Shown here piece after piece: positions 47,725 to 56,018 of a stretch of 64,000 nucleotides of DNA. Under the pieces are notes generated by a model. The model was not told the DNA's origin. It did no database searches and saw only the letters and a list, made by a program, of their open reading frames with translations. The DNA is taken from contig CAZDXJ010000005.1 of NCBI GenBank assembly GCA_964509475.1, forward strand, positions 1 to 64,000. The letters run 5' to 3'. The translations under genes and the position numbers were made by a program. Source of the DNA: CAZDXJ01 sp964509475 (GTDB taxonomy: Bacteria; Pseudomonadota; Gammaproteobacteria; Methylococcales; Methylomonadaceae). Position 1 is the stretch's first letter; each line of letters opens with the position of its first letter.

Positions 47725-48285
47725 TTATTGTAATTTTGCATTCAAATTGTTTTTGTCGCCAATAATGACTACGGTATGCCAACGATTCATCCAGCTTCGG
47801 GATTCCTGCAAATAACGTATTGCAACAATCGTTTTATTGCCAGCTTGAAAGAAAACAGTTCGTTCACCGCCACTTTTTGTGGGTTTTATATCGGTTCGCC
47901 ATTCCAGCCCTAAGCAATTTTTAATCAATTCCTTGCCCTTGATATAATCCTGTTTTGCAGATTCTTTACCTTCTTTTGCCTCCCAATTGCAGAGGTAATT
48001 ATATAATCCGCTACTCCATTCCCATATCTGACATTGTTGAGCTTCAGGAAAAGCCTTGATAGCCGACCAGGTGTTCAGATTGTGGGCGCGTCTAAGGCTT
48101 CTTTTGTAATTTTTGAATTGACTGCGATGGTCGGCAATCAGGGCCTTTATGCGGCTGCAAGACTCTTCTTCCGAGAGCGTATCCGGATCGGCAGGTGTCT
48201 GTGCACATGACGATAAAAACAATGAGGCACTCATTATTAATGTGGCAATGAGTCTTACAGATTTAAAATTGACAACAAAATTCAT
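47725..48285 (-). CDS. Hypothetical lipoprotein
   Basis: A 186-aa protein with a lipoprotein signal (LFLSSC lipobox near residue 27). The mature part is rich in Trp and charged residues and has four further Cys (SCSRI, QQCQIW, YLCNW, KNCLGL) that may form disulfides. I do not recognise a family. It is convergent with the PPC-like gene and divergent from the DUF2490-like gene. A Met at residue 18 is an alternative start, but would lose most of the signal. Confidence 0.65.
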   Translation of the reverse strand: MNFVVNFKSVRLIATLIMSASLFLSSCAQTPADPDTLSEEESCSRIKALIADHRSQFKNYKRSLRRAHNLNTWSAIKAFPEAQQCQIWEWSSGLYNYLCNWEAKEGKESAKQDYIKGKELIKNCLGLEWRTDIKPTKSGGERTVFFQAGNKTIVAIRYLQESRSWMNRWHTVVIIGDKNNLNAKLQ

Positions 48286-48553
48286 TGGTAACCTGTCTGC
48301 TTGACTGGAATTTCAAAATTAAACAACGTGATTGTACCGCGCTACATCATGGCGTCATCATACGGGATTGTCAAATGGCTCAGTGTCCGGTATGAATGTG
48401 CATCTGTTGCAGTCCAGAAATTTACCTTTATTAAAGACGAAACGATAAAACTCAAGCTCAAGTTGGTTGAAAAAAACCTTTTTATACGGCTCATCCCCAC
48501 CAGATGATTTCTTTTGTAACATTAACGTACTGATATTATGGATATATTTTTAT
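48286..48553. other. Spacer without a convincing gene
   Basis: The 48286-48679 region between divergent genes holds one short TTG-started frame (48301-48507) that I do not accept. The only signal I trust is the sigma-54-like site at 48554. Confidence 0.4.
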
Positions 48554-48569
48554 TGGCATAATAAGTGCA
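48554..48569 (+). promoter_or_regulatory. Possible sigma-54 promoter
   Basis: TGGCAT, five bases, then GTGCA gives the -24/-12 spacing of RpoN promoters, with the GG and GC dinucleotides 10 bp apart. It lies about 110 bp before the DUF2490-like gene. A palindromic GCTGTAATAGCAGC follows in the leader. Confidence 0.5.
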
Positions 48570-48679
48570 TGTTTTTATGATGCTCTCTTTTTTGGAAGGA
48601 TCGATTGACTTGCTGTAATAGCAGCTTTGCTGAACCGTTACAAAAATTTTTCACCCGAAAAAATTTTAAACTTATACTC

Positions 48680-49393
48680 ATGAAAATATTAATCAAAAAT
48701 TCTCTGACTGCCCTGATACTCATACCGTTGATTGTCACTCCAGCCCTGGCAAAGTCAACAAACAATATGTTTGGTTTTTGGGGTTCGGTGACATTAAAAG
48801 GTGATTTTAAAAACTTTTCCGAAAAATTAAATAATTTTCATTGGCAAATCATGAACCAGTCCCGTACCCGTGAAGACTCGGCGAAAGGTTCACGATTGAC
48901 TGAAAATTTACTCTTTGGCCAAATCGGTTACCGGTTGAATCCACATGCTTCCCTGTGGATTGGTTATGTTCATGATTGGATTCACCCACTTAATAAACCC
49001 GCTTTTCAAGAAAATCGGATTTATGAGGATTTCGTCTGGAAACAAAATATACAAGACTTCAAACTGTTGAGCCGTACCCGTATGGATCAGCGTATCAATC
49101 AGAGTAATGGCAAAACCGCTTATCGGGCCCGGCAATTTTTAAAAATCGCTCACCCCTTGCCCCTTGCAAAGGGACTCAGCGCTTATGTTGCAGATGAGGT
49201 GTTGTTTTACCTCGATAAAAACAGTTTTGGCAAACAGGGTTTTTCTGAAAACCGTATATTAGCTGGTCTTGGCTATCAGCTAAACCGGACAGTCGGTATT
49301 GAGCTTGGCTATCTGGGACAATATGTCAGCACAAAGAACGGGAGTAATTTATTTACCCATAATCTGCAAGCTGATATTAATTTTAAATTTTGA
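48680..49393 (+). CDS. DUF2490-like outer membrane protein
   Basis: From the ATG at 48680 the protein is 237 aa: a signal peptide ending TPALAKST, then a beta-barrel pattern ending in Phe (ADINFKF). The GFWGSVTLKGDF start, the RTRMDQR and RARQFLK strands, and ELGYLGQYV match proteins annotated as DUF2490. Role unknown. A sigma-54-like promoter lies upstream. The longer frame from 48605 has no ribosome site. Confidence 0.75.
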   Translation: MKILIKNSLTALILIPLIVTPALAKSTNNMFGFWGSVTLKGDFKNFSEKLNNFHWQIMNQSRTREDSAKGSRLTENLLFGQIGYRLNPHASLWIGYVHDWIHPLNKPAFQENRIYEDFVWKQNIQDFKLLSRTRMDQRINQSNGKTAYRARQFLKIAHPLPLAKGLSAYVADEVLFYLDKNSFGKQGFSENRILAGLGYQLNRTVGIELGYLGQYVSTKNGSNLFTHNLQADINFKF

Positions 49394-49433
49394 ACAACTT
49401 AACAAGTCATAATGAAGCAGCGAATCTGCATAT

Positions 49434-49727
49434 TATACTCTGCGCGGTCACGGATGCGAAAAATGAATCGACCATCGGGGCGCAAAACGCCTGTCATCTG
49501 GAATGTTTAGATTGCGGGGCCGGCGGATTGGAGTCCCCAGGCATTATGGCGACATCCAAAATTCCGCAAGCCCAGATCTTCCGTGGAAGGGCTGGGCAAG
49601 CCGTCTGTCAACAGCTCCCAATTGCCCGATCATTTTCCGCATTCATAACCGTGCGGCGTGTAAAAACACTCTTGAACCCCAACAACAGCTATTTTCAAAA
49701 TCCGCAACCGTGACCGCGTGAAGTATA
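49434..49727. mobile_element. MITE-like element B (TATACT family), 294 bp
   Basis: Ends are imperfect 25-bp inverted repeats: TATACTCTGCGCGGTCACGG on the left and the complement of TATACTTCACGCGGTCACGG on the right. It contains one REP-type hairpin (49566-49603). Its right 162 bp (49566-49727) recur as a direct copy at 55160-55321. There is no transposase, so it would be non-autonomous. The spacer 49394-49836 has no gene. Confidence 0.7.
49566..49603. repeat. REP-type hairpin copy 2
   Basis: Same interrupted palindrome as at 40021, here embedded in MITE-like element B. Confidence 0.7.
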
Positions 49728-49792
49728 AATCAGTTGTTTGTGTAGATTCTCATGATCCTCTGGCAGCAGTCCAGGGTGCTGGCGAATGGATG

Positions 49793-49822
49793 ACCGGGCC
49801 AGTTTGTGTTCTCTGGCCCGGT
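49793..49822 (-). terminator. Hairpin after the LRRH-repeat gene
   Basis: ACCGGGCCAG and CTGGCCCGGT form a perfect 10-bp GC-rich stem with a 10-nt loop. It lies 14 bp past the stop of the 49837-51105 gene. No T-run follows on the minus strand, so it may act in mRNA stability rather than as a classic terminator. Confidence 0.5.
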
Positions 49823-49836
49823 TAGAAATGAACCCA

Positions 49837-51105
49837 TCAAACGCTCATCGCTTGCAGACGTTCTTCCAGTTCGGCATCGATCATTGCCTGATAATGACGA
49901 AGCAAGGTGCTGTCGGTTGGTTTGGGTTGTTTTGAAGATTCAATGAGTGCGCGTTGATGGCAGATAAAATGCCGCCGTAATGTTGCATCTTCGGGAATGC
50001 TGAGCTTTATTGCTTGAATATCTTTTACACCGATTTCAATAAAATTCTGGGCTTTTTTCAGGATTTTTTCAGTTGAGGTTTTTTTGAAAGCCTCATATTT
50101 ATTGAGTATTTTTTGTAGATAAGCTTCATCATCCAGGCAACTGTCCAGCTCATTCGCCAGCAATGTTTCATGATGCCGGCGTAATGTATTATCAGAAGGT
50201 TTGGATGTATGCAAAGATTCTATGATTGAACGCAAGTGGGTCAAAAAATGCCGTCTCAACACAACATCCTCGGGAATGTGTTTCTCAACGGATGGTTGGC
50301 TCTCTTCAGCTATTTCATCATCCCGATGCTGGACAACGGGTTCGGGTATTTTTTTTGGCTGTTCACGGGGTATGGCCTGCTGATGAGCCTGGAAATGTTG
50401 AAAAAGCCGTTGAACGCAGCTTTCATCCGCCAAACATTGCTCCAGCTCATTATTGATCAAACTGTCGTGATGGCGGCGCAGGGTATTGTCGGTTGGTTGC
50501 GGACCCTGCAAGGATTCAATGACTGCCCGGAGATGACTGACATAGTGGCGTCGTAATGCAGAATCTTGCGGAACATGAGCGCCAACTGTTTTTTCCTGTT
50601 TTTCGATATGGGGCTTGGGTTGAGGGGCTTGCTGTTTTATAAGCGTTTCATCATCCAGGTAGCGGGTGACAAGCCGGGATGCTTTTTGAATTTGTCGATC
50701 TGCCAGGGTTTGTTGGTGGGCCTGGAAACGTTGAAAAAGCCGTTGAACGCAGCTTTCATCCGCCAAACATTGCTCCAGCTCATTATTGATCAAACTGTCG
50801 TGATGGCGGCGCAGGGTATTGTCGGTTGGTTGCGAACCCTGCAAGGATTCGATGATTGCCCGGAGATGACTGACATAGTGACGCCGTAATGCGGAATCTT
50901 GCGGGATATGAGCGCCAAATTGTTGTTGTTTTTTTGCAAGTAACTTTTTCAAGCGTGCAGCTTTTCGCCGCTCTTCCCATTCTTTAAGCTGTTGCTGGTA
51001 TTCATAGTCGCGCTGTGCCTGCCGCAACGCTCTTTTGCGTTTTTGAAAATGATTGGCGATCACGGCTATCGTGATCAACGCGAACAAGACTAATATCTCT
51101 ATCAT
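49837..51105 (-). CDS. Membrane-anchored protein with four LRRH repeats
   Basis: I do not recognise this 422-aa protein. It has an N-terminal TM (about 2-20), a basic coiled-coil stretch (21-62), and four repeat units at about 67-125, 178-236, 277-335 and 369-418. Each unit has two halves: IPQDSALRRHYVSHLRAIIES, then PTDNTLRRHHDSLINNELEQCL. Acidic/Gln-rich linkers join the units. The first two units are almost identical in DNA over roughly 180 bp (offset 333 bp), a recent internal duplication. A good GAGGAG ribosome site precedes the ATG. A shorter paralogue is encoded directly upstream. Confidence 0.85.
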   Translation of the reverse strand: MIEILVLFALITIAVIANHFQKRKRALRQAQRDYEYQQQLKEWEERRKAARLKKLLAKKQQQFGAHIPQDSALRRHYVSHLRAIIESLQGSQPTDNTLRRHHDSLINNELEQCLADESCVQRLFQRFQAHQQTLADRQIQKASRLVTRYLDDETLIKQQAPQPKPHIEKQEKTVGAHVPQDSALRRHYVSHLRAVIESLQGPQPTDNTLRRHHDSLINNELEQCLADESCVQRLFQHFQAHQQAIPREQPKKIPEPVVQHRDDEIAEESQPSVEKHIPEDVVLRRHFLTHLRSIIESLHTSKPSDNTLRRHHETLLANELDSCLDDEAYLQKILNKYEAFKKTSTEKILKKAQNFIEIGVKDIQAIKLSIPEDATLRRHFICHQRALIESSKQPKPTDSTLLRHYQAMIDAELEERLQAMSV

Positions 51106-51155
51106 AACGCCTCTCCTCAGATTTTATAATAATGGAAATAAAATCGGTTTATTGG

Positions 51156-51185
51156 ATTATCCTCTTTCAAAATCAAAGATTCCAA
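51156..51185 (-). promoter_or_regulatory. Shared promoter, copy 1
   Basis: On the minus strand TTGGAA, 18 bp, GATAAT. The whole block is nearly identical to the one at 51954-51982, upstream of the paralogue, which supports a conserved promoter or operator. Confidence 0.6.
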
Positions 51186-51289
51186 CTGTTTTGCTACCGG
51201 CAGGCAATAGAACCGAATACTTTTTTTCAAAAGCGACCTTTCACGATATATCAAATTGCAGATTAAGCAAATATGTGAGCGCCTAAAAA

Positions 51290-51895
51290 TTATTGAATAT
51301 TCTGAGATATTTCCTCCTCTAACTGGCTTTCAAGCTCGGCATCGATTGTGGCATTGTAGTGACGAAGCAGTGTGCAATCCGTTGGACGCGGCTGCTTGGT
51401 CGCTTCGATTATAGAGCGCAAATGGGTGATGAAATGCCTTCTCAAGGTCGAGTCTTCAGGAATTTTCTGTATTGTCCTGGATACTGCGGCTTGGGTGATC
51501 GGCTTGACAACCGGTTGCGGTGCAGGTGTTTTTTTTTCAGGCTGGTCATCGTGAATATACTTGAGAATGCGGGTTTCGTCAGCCAAACATTGCTCCAGTT
51601 CATTCGCTATCATCGATTCATAATGGCGGGCAAGCGTACTGTCGGAAGGACGTGGTGCATGGCTGGCCTCAATCATGGCACGCAAGTGTCCCAGGTAGTG
51701 GCGCCGTAATGTAGAATCTTCAGGGAGTGTTGGGGGATTTACCCTGGCAGTTGGTTTTATTGTTTTTTTAGTCTGTTTTTGTTGGCTTTGCTCAATAATC
51801 TCCATTTTGCGCAGAGCTCTTTTTTTATTTTGGAAATAACTCGCTATAGCCGCAATAACAAAAAGCGAGATGAATACTGTTACCTCTATGACCAT
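51290..51895 (-). CDS. Membrane-anchored protein with two LRRH repeats
   Basis: A paralogue of the 49837-51105 product, 201 aa from the ATG at 51895. I choose this start because AGGAGA lies six bases before it; the ATG at 51901 is too close to that site. It has a TM helix (about 3-20), then basic residues and two repeat units: LPEDSTLRRHYLGHLRAMIEA and IPEDSTLRRHFITHLRSIIEA, each followed by a PSDSTLARHY or PTDCTLLRHY half. Pro/Lys linkers separate them. The His and Arg pattern in the repeats is strictly kept, so it is probably structural or ligand-binding. Function unknown. Confidence 0.85.
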   Translation of the reverse strand: MVIEVTVFISLFVIAAIASYFQNKKRALRKMEIIEQSQQKQTKKTIKPTARVNPPTLPEDSTLRRHYLGHLRAMIEASHAPRPSDSTLARHYESMIANELEQCLADETRILKYIHDDQPEKKTPAPQPVVKPITQAAVSRTIQKIPEDSTLRRHFITHLRSIIEATKQPRPTDCTLLRHYNATIDAELESQLEEEISQNIQ

Positions 51896-51953
51896 AATCA
51901 TTCTCCTTTTTTATTATAATTTTTAAGTTTTTTAAATAAATTTCTCAATCTGG

Positions 51954-51982
51954 ATTATCCTCTTTCAAGACAATGATTCCAA
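51954..51982 (-). promoter_or_regulatory. Shared promoter, copy 2
   Basis: On the minus strand TTGGAA, 17 bp, GATAAT, about 60 bp before the start of the shorter LRRH gene. It shares almost all of its sequence with copy 1. Confidence 0.6.
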
Positions 51983-52083
51983 TAAGAAATTGGTAATTAT
52001 TGCAAATTGTAAAAAATATTGACAGAAAGCCGAGTGTATGAATGGAAGGAATAAGGGTTAAGAGAACAGAGCCTGTTCAGGAA

Positions 52084-53208
52084 TCAGTTATCCGGGCGCA
52101 GGCTCTGATAGGGCATCAGATGGATCCCCCGGGTCAGCAGGGAAATACCGATTTGTTCATCACATCCGAGGCGGTTACGCCGGGCGACATGCAAGGGCAC
52201 CTGGACATGTAAATAAATTTGCCGGTTCGGATCGATGGCGACACGCAGATTGGCCAGGCCTCCGATCTCCAGATATTCAATGATTTTACCGTACAAGGGG
52301 TTTTCCTGGTTCCCCCTGGAAGGGCGATCACGGCGGTGTAACAAAATATCGGAACAGGGAATCATCCAGCATACCGGCTGCTGAACCGGAAACCGGGGCT
52401 GGTAGTTTGCTTCCAATTCCCTATCCTGCCAGATCAGACGGGTGATCCGGGTGTTTGCGTCATGCCCCAGAATCCGTGCAGTAAACAGGTTTTGCTGGTT
52501 CATCAAGCGGGCGACGGTCGCGGTTTCAGGATGGGTGGCCAGATATTCCGGGGTACCGGTTTGTAAAATTTGACCTTTGTACAGAAGCGCCATTCGATCC
52601 GCCAATAATGCACTTTCTTCCAAATCATGGGTGACTAAAATCGTGGGCATGGCCAGGGTTTTGCGAAGCGCCATCAATTCCCGGTAAAGTTTACGCCGGG
52701 TGACCTGATCGACCGCCGAGAAGGGTTCATCAAGCAAAAGCACTTTGGGTTGCCGGGCCAATGCACGCGCCAGGGCAACCCGTTGCCGTTGGCCGCCGGA
52801 CAGGGTTTTGGGATAGCGGTTTTCCAGGCCTTGCAGATGCACTTTTTTTAACAAAGCCAGAGCCTGGCTGCGGCGCTGTGTCTTTGGTATCTTGTTTAAC
52901 GCCATTTGAATATTGTCCAGTACGGTTTGGTGGGGAAACAAGGCATAATTCTGGAATACCAGGCCGACATGCCGCTGGTAAGTGGGTAAAAAAAGTTTTT
53001 GGGCGCTGTTTTGCCAGACTTCACCCTGGCAGACAATACGGCCATAGCGGGCTTGATACAGACCGGCAACAGCGCGTAATACCGTGCTTTTGCCGCTGCC
53101 GGAAGGTCCCACCAGGGCCAGTATTTCCCCACTTTGGCAACGCAGTTGCACCGCTAACGGGATGGGCCGGGTTTGTTGCAAATCAATCTGGATATCGGTT
53201 CGGGTCAT
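52084..53208 (-). CDS. modC: Molybdate ABC transporter ATPase ModC
   Basis: The 374-aa ATPase drives molybdate (or tungstate) uptake. Walker A GPSGSGKST, signature LSGGQRQRVALARAL and Walker B VLLLDEPFSAVD are present, with the H-loop in LVTHDLEE. The C-terminal 120 residues form a regulatory Mop/TOBE domain, which binds oxyanion. It overlaps modB by 26 bp, so the two are coupled. Confidence 0.94.
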   Translation of the reverse strand: MTRTDIQIDLQQTRPIPLAVQLRCQSGEILALVGPSGSGKSTVLRAVAGLYQARYGRIVCQGEVWQNSAQKLFLPTYQRHVGLVFQNYALFPHQTVLDNIQMALNKIPKTQRRSQALALLKKVHLQGLENRYPKTLSGGQRQRVALARALARQPKVLLLDEPFSAVDQVTRRKLYRELMALRKTLAMPTILVTHDLEESALLADRMALLYKGQILQTGTPEYLATHPETATVARLMNQQNLFTARILGHDANTRITRLIWQDRELEANYQPRFPVQQPVCWMIPCSDILLHRRDRPSRGNQENPLYGKIIEYLEIGGLANLRVAIDPNRQIYLHVQVPLHVARRNRLGCDEQIGISLLTRGIHLMPYQSLRPDN

Positions 53209-53869
53209 TGAATCGTGAACAGCTTGCCGACAGACGATAAGTCAAAGATAAGGTCAATATTGAGAATAGCAATAAACTGAGTGATATGACGGCAGCGGCC
53301 TGTTCATCAAAGGCCTGTACCCGATCATAAAGACTGATGGCAATGGTTTGGGTTTGGCCGGGAATATTACCGCCGATCATCAATACAATGCCAAATTCAC
53401 CGAGGGTATGGGCAAACGATATGATCAGGGCCGAAACAATGCCCGGCCAGGCCAAAGGCAGTTCGATTTTCCAGAGTATCTGACCAGGCCTCATACCGCA
53501 ACAGGCGGCCGCTTCCCGAATTTCCACGGGGATGGCGGCAAAAGCGCGTTGCATCGGTTCAATGGCGAAAGGCAGGTTGAAAATAATCGAAGCAAAGACC
53601 AAACCCTGAAAGGTAAAAACCAGACGGATGCCAAAGGTTTGCTGCAACCATAAGCCAAACCCCTGAGCGGGGCTGAATGCAAGCAACAGATAATAACCCA
53701 ATACGCTGGGTGGCAAAATCAGGGGCAGGGCGATCAGGGTTTGCAGCACGGATTTACCAAAAAATTGCCGATAGGCCAGGCCGCGTCCGCATACAATACC
53801 GATGGGCAACAGAAAACAGAGTGTTACCAAAGCCAATTTGACGGATAAAGTGAGGGCCGTCCAATCCAT
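53183..53869 (-). CDS. modB: Molybdate ABC transporter permease ModB
   Basis: A 228-aa permease with about five to six TM helices. The EAA loop that docks on ModC is EAAACCGMRPGQILWKIELP, followed by LAWPGIVSA. The GEFGIVLMIGGNIPGQT segment is typical for ModB. It lies between modA (11-bp gap) and modC (overlapping), giving the order modA-modB-modC on the minus strand. Confidence 0.95.
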   Translation of the reverse strand: MDWTALTLSVKLALVTLCFLLPIGIVCGRGLAYRQFFGKSVLQTLIALPLILPPSVLGYYLLLAFSPAQGFGLWLQQTFGIRLVFTFQGLVFASIIFNLPFAIEPMQRAFAAIPVEIREAAACCGMRPGQILWKIELPLAWPGIVSALIISFAHTLGEFGIVLMIGGNIPGQTQTIAISLYDRVQAFDEQAAAVISLSLLLFSILTLSLTYRLSASCSRFNDPNRYPD

Positions 53870-53880
53870 GGTTTGTTCTC

Positions 53881-54666
53881 TTAAGGGGTCGTGTAACCGT
53901 AATGCCGTAAAATGCGGCGGGCTTTATCCTGTTGCAGATATTGGTAAAACTGCTTTGCGGTGGTACCGGCCCGATTGAGCAAAGCCATAACCTGTTCAAG
54001 AGGGTGATGCAGTGCTTGCGGAATCAGCAATGAACGGGTATTGCGTTTCAATGCCGGTGTTTGCGCCAGGGCATAAGCGGTCAAGCCCGCTTGCGCGGCT
54101 CCGGATTGGATAAACTGAGCCGCCTGGGCGGCATTTTCGGCCAGTACCAGATGAGCTTGCAGAGCTGTCCAGAGTTGTTGTTGCTGCAAAACCTCGCGTG
54201 CAGCAAAACCATAGGGCGCATGTTCGGGGTTGGCGATGGCGAAGCGTTGCAACTGGCCGTTGTCAATCGCTTGCTGGAGTTGCTGCCAATATTGATCCAG
54301 ATTTGTTGGTGCGGGTTTGTTGTCAGGGACAAGTAGAACCAGGCGGCCCGCGGCATACAAAACCGGTCTTTGCTGGAGCCGGTTTTGTTGTTGCAGCCGG
54401 GTTATATAGATACGATTAGCGGATAAAAACAGTTCAAAAGGGGCACCTTGCTGAATTTGCCGGCTCAAATTGCCGGAAGAGGCAAAACTGAAACGCACGC
54501 TTTTGCCAGTATCCTGATGAAAGGTTTTAGCAATGTCGCGTAACGCGAACTGAACGCTGGAAGCGGCTGCGACCAGCGGAATATCAGCCGCCTGTAGCGA
54601 AGTAACCGCGCCCAACCACAAAAAGGCTATTACCAACAAGCACCGCGTAATTTTGTTCAATAACAT
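53881..54666 (-). CDS. modA: Molybdate-binding periplasmic protein ModA
   Basis: The substrate-binding protein of the transporter. I use the ATG at 54666 (MLLNKITRCLLVIAFLWLG), which starts a clear signal peptide ending LQAAD; the longer frame to 54807 runs into the repeat region. The mature start VAAASSVQFALRDIAKTF and SFASSGNLSRQIQQGAPFE carry the oxyanion-binding Ser residues. The last region, including EQVMALLNRAGTTAKQFYQYL, matches the family. No ModE gene or box was identified nearby. Confidence 0.94.
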   Translation of the reverse strand: MLLNKITRCLLVIAFLWLGAVTSLQAADIPLVAAASSVQFALRDIAKTFHQDTGKSVRFSFASSGNLSRQIQQGAPFELFLSANRIYITRLQQQNRLQQRPVLYAAGRLVLLVPDNKPAPTNLDQYWQQLQQAIDNGQLQRFAIANPEHAPYGFAAREVLQQQQLWTALQAHLVLAENAAQAAQFIQSGAAQAGLTAYALAQTPALKRNTRSLLIPQALHHPLEQVMALLNRAGTTAKQFYQYLQQDKARRILRHYGYTTP

Positions 54667-54792
54667 AAGCCTATTGTACAACGATTTCCGGGTTTCGTCC
54701 TGATGTACAAATCTGGATATTGCCGATGCCAACGCCCGCCGCTCTTTGAGTTTGCAGATTGGGTTAGCGCAGCGTAACCCAACCCACCAGGC
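54667..54792. other. Upstream region of modABC
   Basis: It presumably holds the mod promoter on the minus strand. I see no defined operator or gene in it. Confidence 0.4.
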
Positions 54793-54900
54793 TTTTGTGT
54801 TGTTCATGGTTCATTCATTTGATATGCAAAATCTGCAAGCCCAGCTCTTCCGTGGAAGGGCTGGGCAAGCCTGTCTGCCAGCAGGCAGGTGTGGCCGCGT
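54793..54900. repeat. 108-bp inverted repeat, left copy
   Basis: Matches, in inverted orientation, 59484-59591 at roughly nine of ten positions. Both include GGTTCATTCATTTGATAT, the REP-type hairpin and GTGGCCGCGT. Together they bracket the pilin, GT-C and HepT/MntA genes. Confidence 0.75.
54836..54870. repeat. REP-type hairpin copy 3
   Basis: The AGCCCAGC palindrome inside the left 108-bp inverted repeat. Confidence 0.65.
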
Positions 54901-54951
54901 GCAATAAACCTTGTCGGTATTTCAAGCGATCAATGACATCCCTGTCACTGG

Positions 54952-55140
54952 ATTCCGCCAGTCTGTGGCGGAATGACCACTGCCATTAAGTTAAGAAAAT
55001 ATGATTTGGGTGCCGATGCGGCTTGTCGTACTGTGCGGATAAATCCGCACCTACATCCATAAATCCATTCAACAAAATGGCTTGACTTAATGGCAATGGG
55101 CGGATCTGCTTCATTCCGGCAGGGATTGGCTGGAATCCAG
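54952..55140. repeat. Second GGATTCCGCC element and a GTGCGGAT palindrome
   Basis: ATTCCGCCA (54952-54960) pairs with TGGCGGAAT (54966-54974), and the related CATTCCGGCAGGGATTGG block ends near 55140, as at 39272. Between them is the perfect palindrome GTGCGGAT-AA-ATCCGCAC (55033-55050), also present at 59745-59762. No gene is present in this 54667-55525 spacer. Confidence 0.6.
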
Positions 55141-55159
55141 GCCCAGGGATGGGCATCCG

Positions 55160-55321
55160 GCAAGCCCAGCTCTTCCGTGGAAGGGCTGGGCAAGCCGCCT
55201 GCCAACAAATCCCAATTGCCCGACATTTTCCGCCTTCATAACTGTACGGAGTGTAAAAAACACTCTTGAACCCCAACAACAGCTATTTTTAAAATCCGCA
55301 ACCGTGATCGCGTGAAGTATA
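55160..55321. repeat. Direct copy of the right part of MITE-like element B, including REP-type hairpin copy 4
   Basis: A 162-bp block with only scattered differences from 49566-49727, from the REP hairpin to the terminal GAAGTATA. The left end is absent, so this is a truncated element copy. It lies about 200 bp before pilA. Confidence 0.7.
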
Positions 55322-55467
55322 ACTGACGTTTTTTGTCACAATTGAACAAATTGCTTACACAAACAAGCCTGTGTATTTAAAACTATTGATTGCCAAGATA
55401 GTGGTGCTGTTTTTTAACTTATTATTTTTTAATAAAAATTAAAAATGTAAACCTGAAAAATAAAAAT

Positions 55468-55483
55468 TGGCACATAAATTGAA
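55468..55483 (+). promoter_or_regulatory. Sigma-54 promoter of pilA
   Basis: TGGCAC, five bases, TTGAA: -24/-12 elements with one change (A for C at the -12 GC). The ATG is about 42 bp downstream. PilR/RpoN control of major pilin genes is well known in gammaproteobacteria. Confidence 0.75.
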
Positions 55484-55525
55484 TGATCTTGGGTGTGTTT
55501 ATATCAATCCAACGAGGAGAACATC

Positions 55526-55951
55526 ATGAAAAGAGCACAACAACAAGGTTTCACCCTGATTGAATTAATGATCGTCGTTGCCATCATCGGCATCCTGGCA
55601 GCGATTGCGATTCCAGCTTATCAGGATTACACCAAACGCGCCCACGTCAGTGAAGGTTTGGCATTGGCCGGTGCGGCTAAAGCCGGTGTCGCCGATTTTT
55701 ATTCGGTTAATAACCGCTGGCCGGCAAGCAACGCTTCTGCCGGTTTGGCGGCTAAAACAAGTATCAAGGGCAATGCGGTAGACAGCGTTGAAGTTAAAGC
55801 CAACGGCGTTGTTGAAATTACCTACAACACGAAAGTGGAAAGTGCAACCAAAACACTTCAACTGACACCAACAGATGCCAATGGTTCCATCACCTGGACC
55901 TGTACCGGCGGTACCTTGAACGATAAATACAAACCTGCTAACTGCCGTTAA
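55526..55951 (+). CDS. pilA: Type IV major pilin
   Basis: A 141-aa type IVa prepilin. The leader ends at Gly, then [21 protein letters not shown] gives the methylated Phe1 and Glu5 of the assembly helix. Two Cys bracket the C-terminal D-region ([15 protein letters not shown]). I start at the ATG at 55526, with GAGGAG before it and a sigma-54 promoter farther up. An 11-bp terminator follows, so the second pilin gene depends on readthrough or its own signal. No pilB, C or D is nearby; the assembly machine must be elsewhere. Confidence 0.96.
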   Translation: MKRAQQQGFTLIELMIVVAIIGILAAIAIPAYQDYTKRAHVSEGLALAGAAKAGVADFYSVNNRWPASNASAGLAAKTSIKGNAVDSVEVKANGVVEITYNTKVESATKTLQLTPTDANGSITWTCTGGTLNDKYKPANCR

Positions 55952-55967
55952 TTTCCATAGGCAGCAC

Positions 55968-56000
55968 AAAGAGCCTGATAATCTCAGGCTCTTTATTTTT
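55968..56000 (+). terminator. Rho-independent terminator after pilA
   Basis: AAAGAGCCTGA (55968-55978) and TCAGGCTCTTT (55984-55994) form an 11-bp stem with a 5-nt loop, then ATTTTT. It would release most transcripts before the second pilin gene. Confidence 0.9.
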
Positions 56001-56018
56001 ACCGAAAGGAGGAATCTC

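Noticed and set aside
48301..48507. 68-residue plus-strand frame before the DUF2490-like gene
   Set aside because: TTG start, no ribosome site, no similarity that I recognise, and it lies in a promoter region.
54667..54807. Longer start for modA at 54807
   Set aside because: The extra 47 residues come from the repeat-rich spacer and would bury the signal peptide.
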